64,000 nt of DNA from Ochotona curzoniae (GCF_017591425.1 NW_024466399.1:1054001-1118000); one strand, 5' to 3'. Shown: positions 1 to 11,784, counted from the first letter of the stretch. A program made the numbers and translations. The notes: generated from the sequence alone by a model not told the origin.

Positions 1-4
1 GGCA

Positions 5-322
5 GGTGTTTAGCCTAATAGTGAAGATGGACCAGCACTGTGACGTGGTAGGTAGGACTACTGCAATATGATGCCCGCATCCCATACGGGTCCTAATTCA
101 CTTCTGATCTAGCTTCCTGCTAATGGGCTGAGGAAAGCACTGGACTATAACCCAACTTCTTGAACCCACCCCCACACACAGGAAACCTGAAAGGGGCCCC
201 TGGCTCCAGCTTGGCATTTAAATCATGTAAGGAGTGGATCAATGGATGAAAAAAAAAAAATCCTTTTCTCCATCTCTCCCTCTCTCTCTCTGTAACTTTT
301 TCAAATAAATACTTTTTCTTAA
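5..322 (+). mobile_element. CSINE, old diverged copy
   Basis: It retains the 'cccatacgggtcc' box B-side core, the 'cttcctgctaatgggc' motif and the terminal CT-rich tract with 'caaataaata'. The left end is near the window edge. Confidence 0.75.
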
Positions 323-364
323 AGACGCCATCAAGGTGCCCAAGTTGGTGTACCACACTGACTC

Positions 365-560
365 ACAGCTCTGGCTCCTGACTCCCAGCAGACAGCAGGG
401 GCTGTTCACCTAAAGCAAAGCAGCTGGGAGACCATGCTTGAGTTCCGAGCTGCCAGTTCCAGCTACTGGCTTCAGCTCTGCCCAAAACCCAGGGGCCACA
501 GGCATCTGGCAGATGGATCAGCAGATGGAAGTTTTGCGTACCTCCTAACTTAAAAAAAAA
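365..560 (+). mobile_element. CSINE fragment, 3' part
   Basis: Only the downstream half is visible (the 'ctggga-gacc', 'ctggcttcagctctgcc' and 'gatggatcagcagatggaag' motifs), ending in an A-rich tract. Confidence 0.6.
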
Positions 561-604
561 AATTAAAATCCACATACATGCGAAAAGCTCATGAAAATGT
601 GCAC

Positions 605-905
605 TATCAGAGGCTGACACCAGTGCCAACATCCCATATGAGTTGCAACCAACTGTCGCCTTTCTGATCCAGTCCTCCACGAAGGCACCTGTGACAGCAG
701 CACAGGGTTGTCTAAGCAGTCGGGCCCTGGCACCCACGCAGGGGATGAACACGGAGCTCCCAGCTCCTGGCCACAAGCCTGCCAAGTTCTGGTCATTGCG
801 ACCCTTTGGGGACAGGAGATCTCTCCCTCCCTCCCTCTCTTTGTCTCCCTTGCTATCTTCTCTCTGTAACTTGCCTTTCAAATAAATAAATAAATCTGTT
901 TTTAA
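605..905 (+). mobile_element. CSINE, old copy
   Basis: It begins at a degenerate 'ggctgacaccagtg' head and ends with a CT tract and 'tttcaaataaataaataaat'. Confidence 0.75.
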
Positions 906-934
906 AGCATACTACGAAAAAAACCAGGCATGTG

Positions 935-1040
935 TTTTCAAAACATTTGTGCATCCAATTAACTTCTCTTTCAAGTTCCATTTTTTCTATGAACTTTTTA
1001 AAAGTCCCCTTGTATCTCAAGCAATGCAATGAGACAGCCT
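935..1040. mobile_element. MITE-like palindromic relic, fragment
   Basis: 'tttcaaaacatttgtgcatcc' is followed by 'ttccattttttctatgaactttttaaaag'-type sequence (quoted in parts), as in the better copy at 24085-24290. A non-autonomous DNA transposon is inferred. Confidence 0.4.
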
Positions 1041-1756
1041 ACCCTGCTGTTAAGATTGTCTTTACTAAAACCCGACTGTGCCAAGGCTGTCTTTATAACC
1101 AGCCTGCCACAGTAATTGCCATCGTCAGAGCTTGCCAGCTCCCGCAAGCACCAGAAGTGCCAATGAATCTCTATTCAAAGTAGGTTGTGTAGGTTTCTCT
1201 GTGTAAATAAATCCCCCAGCCACGCCTGTGTGCTCTGGGTACACACTCCACCGTGCAGGTGTCTCCCACACTGGAATGCTCTCCTTCGTTTAATCCCAAA
1301 TAAAATCCTCCTTACAGGAGGTTCGTCTCTACATATCTGTCTGTTTGATGCTCTTGACCAAATGGAATGTAACAAGTAGGAGGTGGAAAAGATGCGACTA
1401 GAGGAACCACAGGTTAGGAATGAGTTCGGCTCCTGCACCTGCTGGGCCCTGAGGAGGTCAGGGCGGCACAGCAGCCTGGGTTGTGGGCGTAACGCTAACT
1501 GCGCGCTCCCCCTGACATACCCCAAGAATGAAAATACTCTAAGCCACTCAGTGTGCACAAAATCAAAGAAGCCTCAAAGAAAGGGAGGAGAAGCTTTGGG
1601 AAGGGCTTGAGGGACACTCTCTCTGCCCCCCAAAACTGAGGCATGGCCCTGGGTCAAGTTCAAGCACAGGTTCTAGAACTGCTCTGCATAACTGCACAGA
1701 TATGTGCCATCTGAGGAGTGCGGGTGGCAGCAGGCACCTCAGGGAGGACTGAGCCT
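1041..1756. other. Intronic sequence with LTR-like stretch
   Basis: Bases 1175-1375 contain 'aaataaaatcctcc' followed by a T-rich segment, reminiscent of the polyadenylation/R-U5 part of an old LTR. This is weak. The remainder shows no recognised feature. Confidence 0.3.
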
Positions 1757-2246
1757 TCAGCCAGGGGCTCAGAGCCCCCGGCAGGGTGTCAGGGGTGTGG
1801 GACAGCCCGCAGGTGCCAGGGGCTCAGAGCCCCTGTAAGGGGTGTCAGGGGTGTGGGACAGCCCAGCCAGCAGGTGCCAGGGGCTCAGAGCCCCCGGCAG
1901 GGTGTCAGGGGTGTGGGACAGCCCAGCCAGCAGGTGCCAGGGATCAGAGCCCCCGTAAGGGGTGTCAGGGGTGTGGGACAACCCACAGGTGCCAGGGGCT
2001 CAGAGTCCCCGGCAGGGTGTCAGGGGTGTGGGACAGCCCAGCCAGCAGGTGCCAGGGATCAGAGCCCCCGTAAGGGGTGTCAGGGGTGTGGGACAGCCAG
2101 CAGGTGCCAGGGGCTCAGAGCCCCTGTAAGGGGTATCAGGGGTGTGGGACAACCAGCAGGTGCCAGGGGCTCAGAGCCCCCGGCAGGGTGTCAGGGGTGT
2201 GGGACAGCCCAGCCAGCAGGTGCCAGGGGTGTGGGACAGCCAGCAG
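1757..2246 (+). repeat. GC-rich minisatellite, ~55-60 bp unit, ~8.5 copies
   Basis: Tandem units share 'gtgccaggggctcagagccc' and 'tcaggggtgtgggacag'. Two variants differ in the centre: type A has 'cggcagggtgtc' and type B has 'gtaaggggtgtc'. The order is A B A B A B B A plus a partial unit, so a two-unit higher-order period dominates. It is open in several frames only because the units carry few stops. No coding role is indicated. Confidence 0.95.
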
Positions 2247-2539
2247 GTGGACCTCTGTCTCCAGGGACTCCACAGAAAACCAACCCATTGTTCTCTCCAA
2301 CAACAACAAGAACACACGCGATGGAGGAGAGCATTCCTGAATAGCTATATTTAAACCCAAACGTCCCTTCTTCCAGAGCCTTGGGACACAAAAATAATAA
2401 AAATCATTACACAGACACACCCTTTTGGAAAGCAAACAAGGTACTGGGTCTTTTCCAAAAAAGAAGAAGAGGAAAAAGAAGAGCTCATATTTTCTGATTC
2501 AAGTGTCACTATAGAAACAATATCTGAAAGAACATTATC

Positions 2540-2900
2540 TTAAGGGTTGCTGTTGTGTAGCAGTGGAATAGGTTGCTGCTTCAGACATGGGTATCCCACA
2601 CTCAAGAGCAAGTTCAAGTCCCAAATACTCCTCTTCTGATCCAGCTTCCTGCTTGCGAGCCTGGGGAGATGGCTCCAGTAACTGGGCCCCTGCCACTCAT
2701 GGAGACAGATGGATTTCCCAACTCCTGACCGGCCTGAACCAGATCCTGCTTGACGGCTATCTGGCAGTGAACCAGCAGTTGATATCTCTCTCTCTCCCTC
2801 TCTTTCCTCTCTCTCTTTCTCTCCTTTCCTCCCTCTCTTTCTTCCCCTCTCTCTGTCATTCTGTCTTTCAAATAAATAAATATATATATATATATTTTAA
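2540..2900 (+). mobile_element. CSINE with long CT tract and (TA)n tail
   Basis: It has 'gtgtagcagtggaataggttgctgc' head features (shown in part), a long CT tract at 2780-2865, then 'tttcaaataaataaa' and a short (TA)n. Confidence 0.8.
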
Positions 2901-3199
2901 TTACCTTCAATACACAGGCAACACTCAGGCCACAAAAAAAAGTATTATCAGGGCAAAATAATATTAAACCGAAAGTGCCACATACAGAAATTATTGTTTC
3001 AGTTGGAGTGAATATTATGTGGCCAATGCAAAAATGGCCAAGAAAATACTAACATTCAATAAGTCATTCACTTTGATGTTAACTTCATACACAATGAAAC
3101 AAAACCCACATAGATGGAATGGACATTTGAACTTCTGGACCGACAGTAGTGGTTGTATTCAGAAGCCAGGTTTGGGGAGCAGGTCAACACCTGTGACAT

Positions 3200-3465
3200 C
3201 ACAGGTAAGGACACTGTCCACAACATCAGCACCCCACACGGGGCATGGTTCATGACCCACCTGCTCCACTTTCAACCAGGACCCCATCAAAGTTCCTAGG
3301 AAGCAGCAGAGGACAGCCCACGTGCTTGGGCCCCCGCAACTACACGGGAGACCCATAGTAAGCTCCTGTAGGCCCGACTGGTGAGTGAAGCAAAGCATGA
3401 ATGATTCTCTCTCTTTCTTCTCTCTTTTTTTCTCTTTCCCTCTCTCTCTGCAAACCTGCCTTAGA
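3200..3465 (+). mobile_element. CSINE, old copy
   Basis: The core motifs 'aagcagcagaggacagccca' and 'acacgggagaccca' lead into a CT tract. The A-rich tail has expanded into the adjacent purine repeat. Confidence 0.7.
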
Positions 3466-3622
3466 AAGAAAGAGGAAAGAAGGAAAGAAAAAAGGAAGGG
3501 AAGGGAAGGGAAAGGAAGGGAAGAAGGAAGGAAGGAAGGAAGGAAGGAAGGAAGGAAGGAAGGAAGGAAGGAAAGAAAGAAAGAAAGAAAAAAAGAAAGA
3601 AAGAAAGAAAGAGAGAGAGACA
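3463..3622 (+). repeat. Purine microsatellite (GGAA)n/(GAAA)n
   Basis: About 160 bases are almost pure purine, grading from GGAAG-type to GGAA to GAAA units. It sits exactly at the 3' end of a SINE, so it probably grew from the SINE tail. Confidence 0.95.
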
Positions 3623-3629
3623 CGCAGGC

Positions 3630-4439
3630 TTGCAGGTGCCCCTGTCTGCGTTAACGGCCATGCTGTAAGAGCTGACAGCCAACACAGGCACCTTGCCCTT
3701 CTAAGCACACGGAGCCCATTCTCCCGCCTCACGGTGGACTCAGGTGATGGGTTTATTACAGGGTCTACCCTTCCCTGCAAGGCTGGGGACCAGGTGTGTT
3801 ATGGGCTTCAGATGTTTCCCAGGCCTAAACAGGAAATCCACCATGTTTCACACAAACCTTTATGCAGTCACCCTGAAATGAACTTCACACATGAGGTCAG
3901 ATATGGAATTCTCTTTCAGCATCGTCTGAGCTCAGAGAAGCTTCCGATTTGGAAACATTCTGGATTTCAGAATTTCACTTTAAGGATGCTCAATCTGTTA
4001 TCTCCACTGGATGGATGAAAAAGACATTGTTTCCTAGATTTCCCATAAACACGAAGATCTCGCTCTTCCTCTGTGACTGGGGCTTTCCGGTGGCTACCAA
4101 AAGCATAGGGCTGTGCCTCTCCAGTCTCTCTTCCCTACTCTGCTAGAACTTCATTATAAACAACTCTAGGAAGCCGAATGTCACGTTTATCCTGCTTTTC
4201 AGCAGGCAACAAGTCTGCCCTGAGATACAGTTTCCTGTGCCTCCTGATCTTTAATTCCATTGGTGGATCCAGAGAGACAGACATATCTGTTAGCCAGTCA
4301 CAATGTTGTTGTTGTTGGGTGGAAGTACTGTCAGGACCACTCCTCTGCCTGCCTCCTTTTCCTGTATAAGCTTGTGACTTCTCTCAAATAAATGGACATC
4401 CTTCACTACTGGTTTGTCTCCAATGCTTCTGCTGCAAAA
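3630..4439. other. Intronic sequence with possible LTR remnant
   Basis: Bases 4200-4440 contain a 'ctgtataagcttgtgac' TATA-like box, 'aaataaa' and a following T-rich R/U5-like stretch, suggestive of an old LTR in plus orientation. The rest (3630-4190) shows nothing recognised. Confidence 0.35.
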
Positions 4440-4612
4440 GCTCACTGTCGCCTCACCCCTCCTTGGTGGTCTCGGGGCCTGATGGACAGAAGACCTCCCA
4501 AGAAGCCAGTCCCAGGCATTGTGGCCATTTGGACAAAAGGTTCACTCTCTTGCTCTCGCTCTCTCGATCTCTCGCTCTCTCGCTCTGCCTTTAAATGATT
4601 AAATCCTTTTTC
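4440..4612 (+). mobile_element. CSINE fragment, 3' part with (CTCG)n-like tract
   Basis: The 'cattgtggccatttgg' motif is followed by an imperfect 'tctcgctctctcg' tract before the A-rich tail. Confidence 0.65.
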
Positions 4613-6155
4613 AAATATTCTTAAGATATAGAGGTGGTAACTATTGGAGGTGGGGCAGGAGAATGGACAGGGTACAGAAAAGTCACAGTAGGGACTGAAT
4701 TGCATCATTCTATGTGAAGTGCCTGGCCCAGGACTTGGCAAACCGTCAGGGATCAACACGCAGCAGCTACCACAGCATCACGGGATGGGGGAAGTGGATG
4801 GCTCACTAAGAAGAATGGTCTAAGGTCCTGGGGGGCTCTGACAAGGCTCCCAAATAAGTAACAAGGGAGACAGTTCACTCAAAGTTACGAGCAAATATAA
4901 ATCCCGCACCCTACCCTGGTAACATAGGAACAAGCAGCAGTCAGAGCTCCTTGGGGATGGTTTGTACAATAGACCGGGTCCCCTCCATCCCCACCCTACA
5001 TAGCGCCCAGGCAGGGCTGGTTTGGACCCTGAGAGGGCAGACAACATCTCCCACCTCCCCCACACATGGGCCATTGGAGGGGACAGGCAGTGGCTGCTCC
5101 CTCGGCCACAACAACAAGAGCAGCTGTCAGAGTATCCCAGGTGGACCACCCGTGATACCCTGAGCCAATCGGCACCTGCAACTTTCCAGCAGCTTCCCTT
5201 GGGTAGCAGGGATCACCGTGTGGACCCAGGTCCTTCTGGCTCCTTCCTCAGTGATCCAAGCCATGAGCCTCTGAACACAAACTTGCAAATGGCCAAGGTG
5301 AGCAGAGGGAACAGGGAACATGTTCCACGGTGCTCACCCCCAACGCCAAGACCCTGAGACTGGCACCAGCTCAAGTGCTGCCTCAGAGGATCCTGGATCT
5401 TCATGAATACTACATTCCCAGATAGACTCCTTATCTAGGCAGGCTCCCTGTACACCCAGGATCCAGCAGCCTCAGGAACTAGCAACCACTAACTGCCGGA
5501 TGCCAGCAGACAGCTGCGGAAGCACCTGTTCTCCAAGTACTGCATGTGCAAGCCATGGCAACTGCCAGATGAACTTACTATGCTTTTAACCTGATTAAAA
5601 TCAAAAAACTATCCTGCCAGCTTGCATTTATCCCATTTGGCCGATTGTATAAAACAGAGGCTTATCTCAGACACCCACTTGTTTTGACCTGGGGTGTTAA
5701 TTTAACAGCCTACAACTTCTAAAGCAAAAGGGGCACCTGGACTTCCGGTTAGCACAGCTAATGAGCGTGGAGGCAGCGATCTTGCTGGTGTGGCAGGATT
5801 CCCAGGCCACCTTCACAATAGGACACTGCGCTTCCAATTAAGTTCGGACGATAGTGTCTCCCCTCATTCATTTCCATATTTAGCTCAGAAACCAAGTTAG
5901 CCGTCCATGGGGGAGGTAGTCATTTGGCCTACCGGTGGTTTAGAGACCCCAGTCAAGAACAATGCATCCGAGTCCAGAGCGCCTGGATGTGATGCCTGCC
6001 TAGCAAGCTGACTCCAACATCCTGCTCATGCGGATTCTGAAGGCAGTAAAGATGGCTCCAGTCCTTAGATTCAGCAGGCCGCCTGGAGGCAAGCCTGGAT
6101 TGAGTTGTACTGTTGCGAAAGTTATGGAAATAGAGTGCCATCTGTCTTCAAAGAG
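4613..6155. other. Intronic sequence, no recognised feature
   Basis: No repeat or exon was identified. Bases 4950-5330 are GC-rich with several short open frames, but there is no splice-bounded coding signature. Confidence 0.4.
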
Positions 6156-6159
6156 TCAA

Positions 6160-6455
6160 CACCAACGCTGGCATATGGAGCCCCTGCACCACACACCGCA
6201 GCGCCTGCGTGTGCATCCCAGCTCTGCTTCCCATTCCAGCGTCATGCTAATGAGCGCCCTGGGAGGCAGCAGATGATGGTGCACAGACAGACTTGAGTCC
6301 CTTCCATCCAAGTCCCTCCACCTGACCTGAGCTCCCAGCTCCCGGCTTTGGTCTGGCCCAACCCTGGCTGTTGCAGGCATCAGATGGATGGCAGATAAGG
6401 ACCTTTCTCTCTTGTTTTGAAATAAATTCTCCTTTCAAATGCATTTCCTTTAAAA
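6160..6455 (+). mobile_element. CSINE, old copy
   Basis: It retains 'ggcatatggagc', 'catgctaatgagcgccctgg' and 'gctgttgcaggcatc', and ends 'cctttcaaatgca'. Confidence 0.65.
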
Positions 6456-7639
6456 AGAATCAGCACAGACATTAGTATTTGGGGGGCCATGGCTGACCGC
6501 TGGGTAACTACAACCACACAATGCACAACTGCTGGTAAGTGGGTCAAGGACCACAGGCTGAAATCCGAAGCGAGACACTCCGAGGAGAGGCTGGGCGGGC
6601 CGCCTGCTGCAGACACGGGCAGCCAAGAGGGCAGCGCCGATGCTTCCGGGTAGCTGAAGGCTGCCTGGAGGGCAGGCATCACAGAGCACTCACTCCCATC
6701 AGCACCACTTCTCCTTCAGGGGTTCCCAGGCTCCCCGGGCACAATCAGAAAAGCAGCCAGCATCTGCCTCGGGGGCGGCATGGCATCCAGGTCTCCACTG
6801 CTGCAAAGCTGCGTGTGACACACACTCTGACTCCCACACGGAGCCTGAACGGGACAGCCAGAAACTTGCTCTCCCAGGGCCTGGGTGAAGAGCCGGTGCA
6901 AAGTGGGAAGGGCAGAAGGAAGGTCCTCCCTCAGGGGAGAGGAAGATCCTGCCCTAGGCCATGGATCCTGTGCCAAAGCCCTTAGAGACGTGGACCAGGC
7001 AGAGGCCACTGGACAAGGTCAAGAGACACTTCAGGTGGGCACAAATGGAGTAGGGGTGGGCAGAGGTCAGGGATGCTGTAAACATCTTACAGTGCACTGG
7101 GCAGCTCCAGACCCAAAGGAGGATGCCCACAGTACCTGGCTGAGAAGCATCTGACCCCAGAGGGACAGAAGGAGACTCGACTCTATGAGATGCACCAAAG
7201 ACACAGCAGGGGGGAAAGAGGCTGCCATGGGAGAAGAGACGGGAGTGCTGAGCAAGCTCCATCCTGAGGTCCAAGCACAGATCGCCAGAGATGGACGCTG
7301 CCCCGCACAACAGCAGCTGCCTCTGAAGCGAATCCCACCACAGGGCAGGCCAAAGAGAAGGTTGGAAACCCAGGGAGAGAAACGCTAAGAAAAAAGAAGC
7401 CAGCAGAAGAGGCATGTGATGTTGCTGGTAGGTGGAAGGGGACTTCAGAAACAGCCAGCTTGCTAACTGGCTTCATCCAGCAGGAATCATCAGCCTGGTG
7501 GGTTTGCAGGCAGAGCTGTGAACCTCAAGCTCCCCTCTTCTCTGCATACAAAGTCACCACTAAACGGAAAATTATCAGATGGGCAGGAAAAAAAAAAGTT
7601 AAGCAAGAAAAACTGCCTCTTGTCTGACACATAGCAATC
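6456..7639. other. Intronic sequence, no recognised feature
   Basis: The DNA is moderately GC-rich. Open frames of up to ~150 codons occur on both strands, but none has exon-like borders or a recognisable family. Confidence 0.4.
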
Positions 7640-7793
7640 AGAATCAGAGATAACCCAGACACTAACTAGAACATCGGGGACTCTAATATAGGGTTAATAG
7701 CCAGAATTGGTAAGACACTCAACAACAACCAAACAATCCAGGTAAGACACGGGCAAAGGAGATGAACAGACATTCTCCAAAAGAAGTTCCTTC
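7640..7793 (+). mobile_element. Old L1 (L1M-type) ORF2 end, sense fragment
   Basis: 'ttaatagccagaatt' followed by 'gggcaaaggagatgaacaga' and 'cattctccaaaagaag' matches the conserved 3' end of mammalian L1 ORF2 in sense orientation. Confidence 0.8.
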
Positions 7794-8442
7794 GTCCCAC
7801 GCGTTGCACTGCAGAGATCGGAGTTTCCTCCTTTGATGGCTGAGCAAGACTCCATTGTGAATACGAGCCACATTTCCTTCATCTGGTCCACACCTGCTTG
7901 GTTCCGCATCCATTCCCAGAAGTGGGACAGCTAGCTCCTGTGCGGGGGCGGGGGGTCCATTTTCAGGGGTTTTTTTTGACCAGTCTCCATACTGTTTTCC
8001 GTAACAGCTGTGCCACTTTGCACTCCCACCAGCAGCGTACCAGGACACTTTTGCACCCCCTCGCCAGTGCTCGCGCGTCTTCGGCTTTCGGATAACCGCC
8101 ATTCTTGCGAGAGTGAGATGACACCTCACTGTGTTTCCAGCTGCCTCTCCCGACGGCCTGTGGTCCAGAGCGTTTCCGGCCACCTGCATCTCTTCCGTTG
8201 CAAAACGCCGCCTCGCCTCCTTGGCCCGTTTCTGAGTAGGATTTCTGCTTTGCTGTGATGGAGTTTCTTCAGCTCCTTACATATGCTAGCATTAACCCTT
8301 TACCAGATGCATAGTTCAAAAACACTGTCTCCCATTCCTTTGGTTGTCTCTCTGCTGCGCAGAAGCGTCTTCGTGTCATCCAATCCCGTGTGTCCATTGC
8401 TTTCATTGCCTGTGCGTTCGGGGTTTTACCCAAAATGTTACT
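7794..8442 (-). mobile_element. Old L1 (L1M-type) ORF2 end, antisense fragment
   Basis: The plus strand carries the reverse complement of L1 ORF2 3' sequence: 'cccagaagtgggacagct', 'ccatactgttttccgtaaca', 'gagatgacacctcactgtg' and 'ttgtctctctgctgcgcaga'. It is flanked on both sides by sense L1 pieces, implying inversion. Confidence 0.9.
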
Positions 8443-8600
8443 ATGCTGAGTGAAATGAGCCAGACCCAGAAAGACAAATATTACATACTTTCTCTCATGT
8501 GGAAGTTAGCACTGAGAGTATAAAATTGTATCGTATTTTATAAAATACTCAATTATTTTATCAAAAATGGAAATATAGTTCTCAAGATAATAAAGATTAT
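8443..8600 (+). mobile_element. Old L1 3' end, sense fragment
   Basis: 'atgctgagtgaaatgagcca' and 'cagaaagacaaatattacat' are the standard L1M 3' end in sense orientation, directly abutting the antisense block. Confidence 0.85.
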
Positions 8601-8639
8601 GTTTTTATGTCCTTTTCCCATTCCTGTGACTAGTCAAAA

Positions 8640-8836
8640 GGAAAAAAGCTTCGTCTGGGTCTCCCACGCAGGTGCAGGGTCCCAAGACTTTGGGCCGTCC
8701 TCGACTACTTTCCCAGGCCACAAGCAGGGAGCTGGATGGGAAGTGGAGCTGCCGGGATTAGAACCAGTGCCAATCTGGGATCCTAGCATATGCAAGGCGA
8801 AGACTTTAGGCGCCAGGCTACTGCACCAGATCCCCC
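8640..8836 (-). mobile_element. CSINE, 5' part only
   Basis: Antisense CSINE from 'gggtctcccacgcaggtgca' to the degenerate 5' head. The 3' CT tract and tail are missing. Confidence 0.85.
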
Positions 8837-8840
8837 ATTC

Positions 8841-9146
8841 TTTATTATTATTATTATTATTATTGGAAAGTCAGATACATAGAGAGAAGGAAAAGCAGAC
8901 AGAAAGCTCTTCCATCAGCTGATTCACTCCCCAAATGGTCGCGATGGTCACAGCTGTGCTGATCCGAAGCCAGGAGCCAGATGCAGGGTCCCAAGGCTTT
9001 GGACCGACCATCCTCGACTGCTTTCCCAGGCCACAAAGAGGGAGCAGGGTGGCAAGCGGGGCTGCCAGGACATGAAGCGGCCTGCATATGGGATCCTAGT
9101 GTGTGCAAAGTGAGGACTTCAGCCACTAGGCTATTGCGCCAGGTCC
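8841..9146 (-). mobile_element. CSINE with (TTA)n tail
   Basis: This is a near-complete antisense copy. The tail has become (TTA)n at 8841-8864. It lies directly beside another antisense CSINE. Confidence 0.9.
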
Positions 9147-9738
9147 GTAATGTGCATTTTTTTAAGAGTTGATGATCACACAGCCTTTTCAGAATAAACT
9201 TAGTTTTCTAATAGAGTTGATATTCTTGCCAGGCAGATCGGATTTCAAAATCACACTAAGTTGTAGAAACTCAGGTTTCGGTCTCGCCTGCCCCTGCAGT
9301 TCAGGCCCAGGCCCTCCAGGTCGCGCTTGGAGAGCCACAGCCGGCCTGGGGAGCCTCACACTCACCTCTCTGCGGCCAGGACCCTCCGGACACAGCAAAC
9401 CGTGCAGGGCCTTATCCTAGCTGGACAGCTGCGGCAAGCAGTGAGAGTGTGCTGTGTGTACTTGTGTTTCTGTGCACGCCCATGTGTGCATGGAGCCGCA
9501 GCTCAGCCTCCTACCTTCAGAAAATTCTCTAAACAACGAACATCTTTGCTTCTGTCCATTCTTCTTTCCTTCCTTCCTTTCCTTTCTCTCTCTTTCCTTC
9601 TTTTCTTTGGATTAAAAAAAAAATGCTTCCAGATGGCTGAAATTCATCCTCCTACAAGAACTGCTATAGGCGGATACAGCCAGGGAGAAGTTCACGCCTG
9701 CTCAAATGAAACATGGAAGAAGTTCTATGGGCATGTGG
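9147..9738. other. Intronic sequence, no recognised feature
   Basis: Only a pyrimidine-rich run (about 9560-9610) stands out. Confidence 0.4.
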
Positions 9739-9739
9739 G

Positions 9740-10002
9740 AGGGTCCAGGGAGTTAAAGCAGGGCTTGCATGCTGGCATCCCATGTGGGAACGCCAGCCTG
9801 CAGCCTGATTACTCTGCTCCCAACTTAGCACCCTGCTAATGTGCCCAAACTCTGCCACCCACGTGGGAGACCCACATGGGATCCCTGCCTGCTGGCTGCA
9901 CCCTGGCCCAGCCTTACCCACTGTGACCATCTGGAGAGGGAACCAGAGGCTAGGGGTCTGCCTGCTGCCCGCTGCTCTGCATCTCAAATAAAATAAATCA
10001 TT
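9740..10002 (+). mobile_element. CSINE, old copy
   Basis: 'ggcatcccatgtgggaacgc' through 'catctcaaataaaataaatc' defines it. The core is diverged. Confidence 0.75.
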
Positions 10003-10029
10003 TAAAATGAAGTGTGGGCATGGGGAGCC

Positions 10030-10312
10030 CCTCAGGTGGCACAGTGCCACAGCGGGCTAACCCTCAGCCTAGGGCACCATCAGCCCATATGAGCGCCAGT
10101 TTGAGTGCCTGTTCCACTTCTGATCCAGCTCCCTGCTAACAGTCTAGGGAAGCAATGGAGGATGGTGCAAGCACTTCAGCCCCTACACCTGCAGGGTGCT
10201 GGCTTCTGACTAGTCCAGTTCCAGGCACTGCAGCCATTGGTGGAGTGAACCAGCTGACGCAAGATCTCTATCTCTCTCTTAGATTCAAGTAAAATACAAA
10301 AATAATTAAGGA
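10030..10312 (+). mobile_element. CSINE, old copy
   Basis: The 'cagcccatatgagcgccagt' core, 'ctccctgctaac' and terminal 'atctctatctctctctt' are visible. Confidence 0.8.
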
Positions 10313-11110
10313 AAAAAATCAGGTGTGAGGGGAAGCAATAGAGGCCCCAGGCTTTCGGAAGGGCAGCTAAGAACATTCTTAGAAGGTTCTTCCAGGTATA
10401 ACACTGAATGTTAATAATCACTATTATTTATGCCCCGAAATTACACCTCTATGCAAACCACAGAGTAACAAATGCCCTAAAGCCATTAAAGAAAAAAAAG
10501 CAATATTCTACGTACACTATACTCCCTAGTAGGTTAGGGAAAATAGCAAGAAACACAAGCACACAAAAAGACTAAATATTTGTGGATTAATGGACCTCAG
10601 CCAGATTCTCCCAAATTTTCTTCAGAATACATGGGTTTCATTCTTTCAGTGTGCTTTCAACAGTGGTGGCTCTTTAGAAACATCACCCTATTTTTGTCCA
10701 GCATCTCACATTCTAGCAGGTGCATGCTGTTTAGGGGGTTGGGTTTCCTTGCTAGGTCAACTTCAAGGAAAGACCCCAGCATGCGAGACTCGCAAGACCC
10801 AACAGGCCGGGCCAAGGAGGGAGCCGCGTGGGCTCAGCCCGGCCCCAGCCAGCCCGCCACAATGAGCCACGGGCGCTTGTTCTGACCTGTCCCTCCTCTG
10901 AACTTCTCCTTCCAGGAGTCCAGCCTGCACAGGGACTGAAACCCGGGCCTGGCTTCTCCCAGGAAGCACCGCAACAATGCTTTCATGTGTCCCACGCAAG
11001 CCTGTGACATCCCAAACAGCAAAGCAGCCCTCGGGAAGGGCCTCTGCCCTCCCTCCCAGGCCCCTTCTACCTCCTCCTCTGGTCAGCTCTTTCTTACTTT
11101 AAAAAAAAAA
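10313..11110. other. Intronic sequence, no recognised feature
   Basis: It contains AT-rich DNA to about 10580, then mixed-composition DNA. No element or exon was identified. Confidence 0.4.
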
Positions 11111-11365
11111 AAAAAACATTTACTTGAAAGGCAGAGTTTGGGAGGGTGGAGGGGAGTCCTCCAGCCACTGGTTCGCTCCCCAGATGGCTGCAATGGCTAG
11201 AGTGGACTGGTCTGAAGCCAGCATCCAGAAGCTTCTTGTACTTTCCCAATCACGTTAGCAAGAAGTTGGATCAGAACTGGGGCAGTTAGAACTAGAACTG
11301 ATGCCAATATGGGATGGCAGAGGTGCAGGCAGTTGCCTAACGTGCTATGCCAAAACACCGACCCT
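11101..11365 (-). mobile_element. CSINE, old copy
   Basis: An antisense copy beginning with an A-rich run and 'tttacttgaaaggcagagtt', ending near 'gccaaaacaccgacc'. Confidence 0.85.
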
Positions 11366-11784
11366 CTGTTCACCTCTGGCTGATATACAGTCCCCACCTG
11401 CCACCCTCCTGGCCCCTCCAAAGCCACTTGTCCAAGACAAGCTCAGCTCCCACCCTCATTAAACCTTTCCCAAACCTCCTAGTCACCGGCATCTCTGCCC
11501 ATCACTCTGGGTAATGCCCAGAGACCAGACCCGTCTGAAGAACCGAAGGCCCTACAGGAAGTGTATCAACGTCTCCTCTACCCGTGCTGCTCGCCCTGCA
11601 CGCCCTGCGCCATCGGTCCTGCTCAGCACCCAAACGCCTTAACAGGCATTCCTTTCATCCTCAAAGGAACACAGACCCCAGCGAAATACGTGCCGTGCGC
11701 GGCGCACACACAAGGACGCCACAGATGTGTCATTTGCTTGCTCCCAAAACTGCATACAGGTGGCCTTGTTACAAAATAATTACC
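11366..11784. other. Intronic sequence, no recognised feature
   Basis: The stretch lies between a SINE and a MIR, with nothing recognised. Confidence 0.35.

Noticed and set aside
1718..2344. 208-codon plus-strand open frame with repeated QGCGTAQPAGAR-like units
   Set aside because: It is the minisatellite read through. All three plus frames are similarly open, and there are no exon borders.
3340..4018. Ser/Phe/Leu- or Lys/Glu/Arg-rich open frames
   Set aside because: They arise from the purine/pyrimidine microsatellite.
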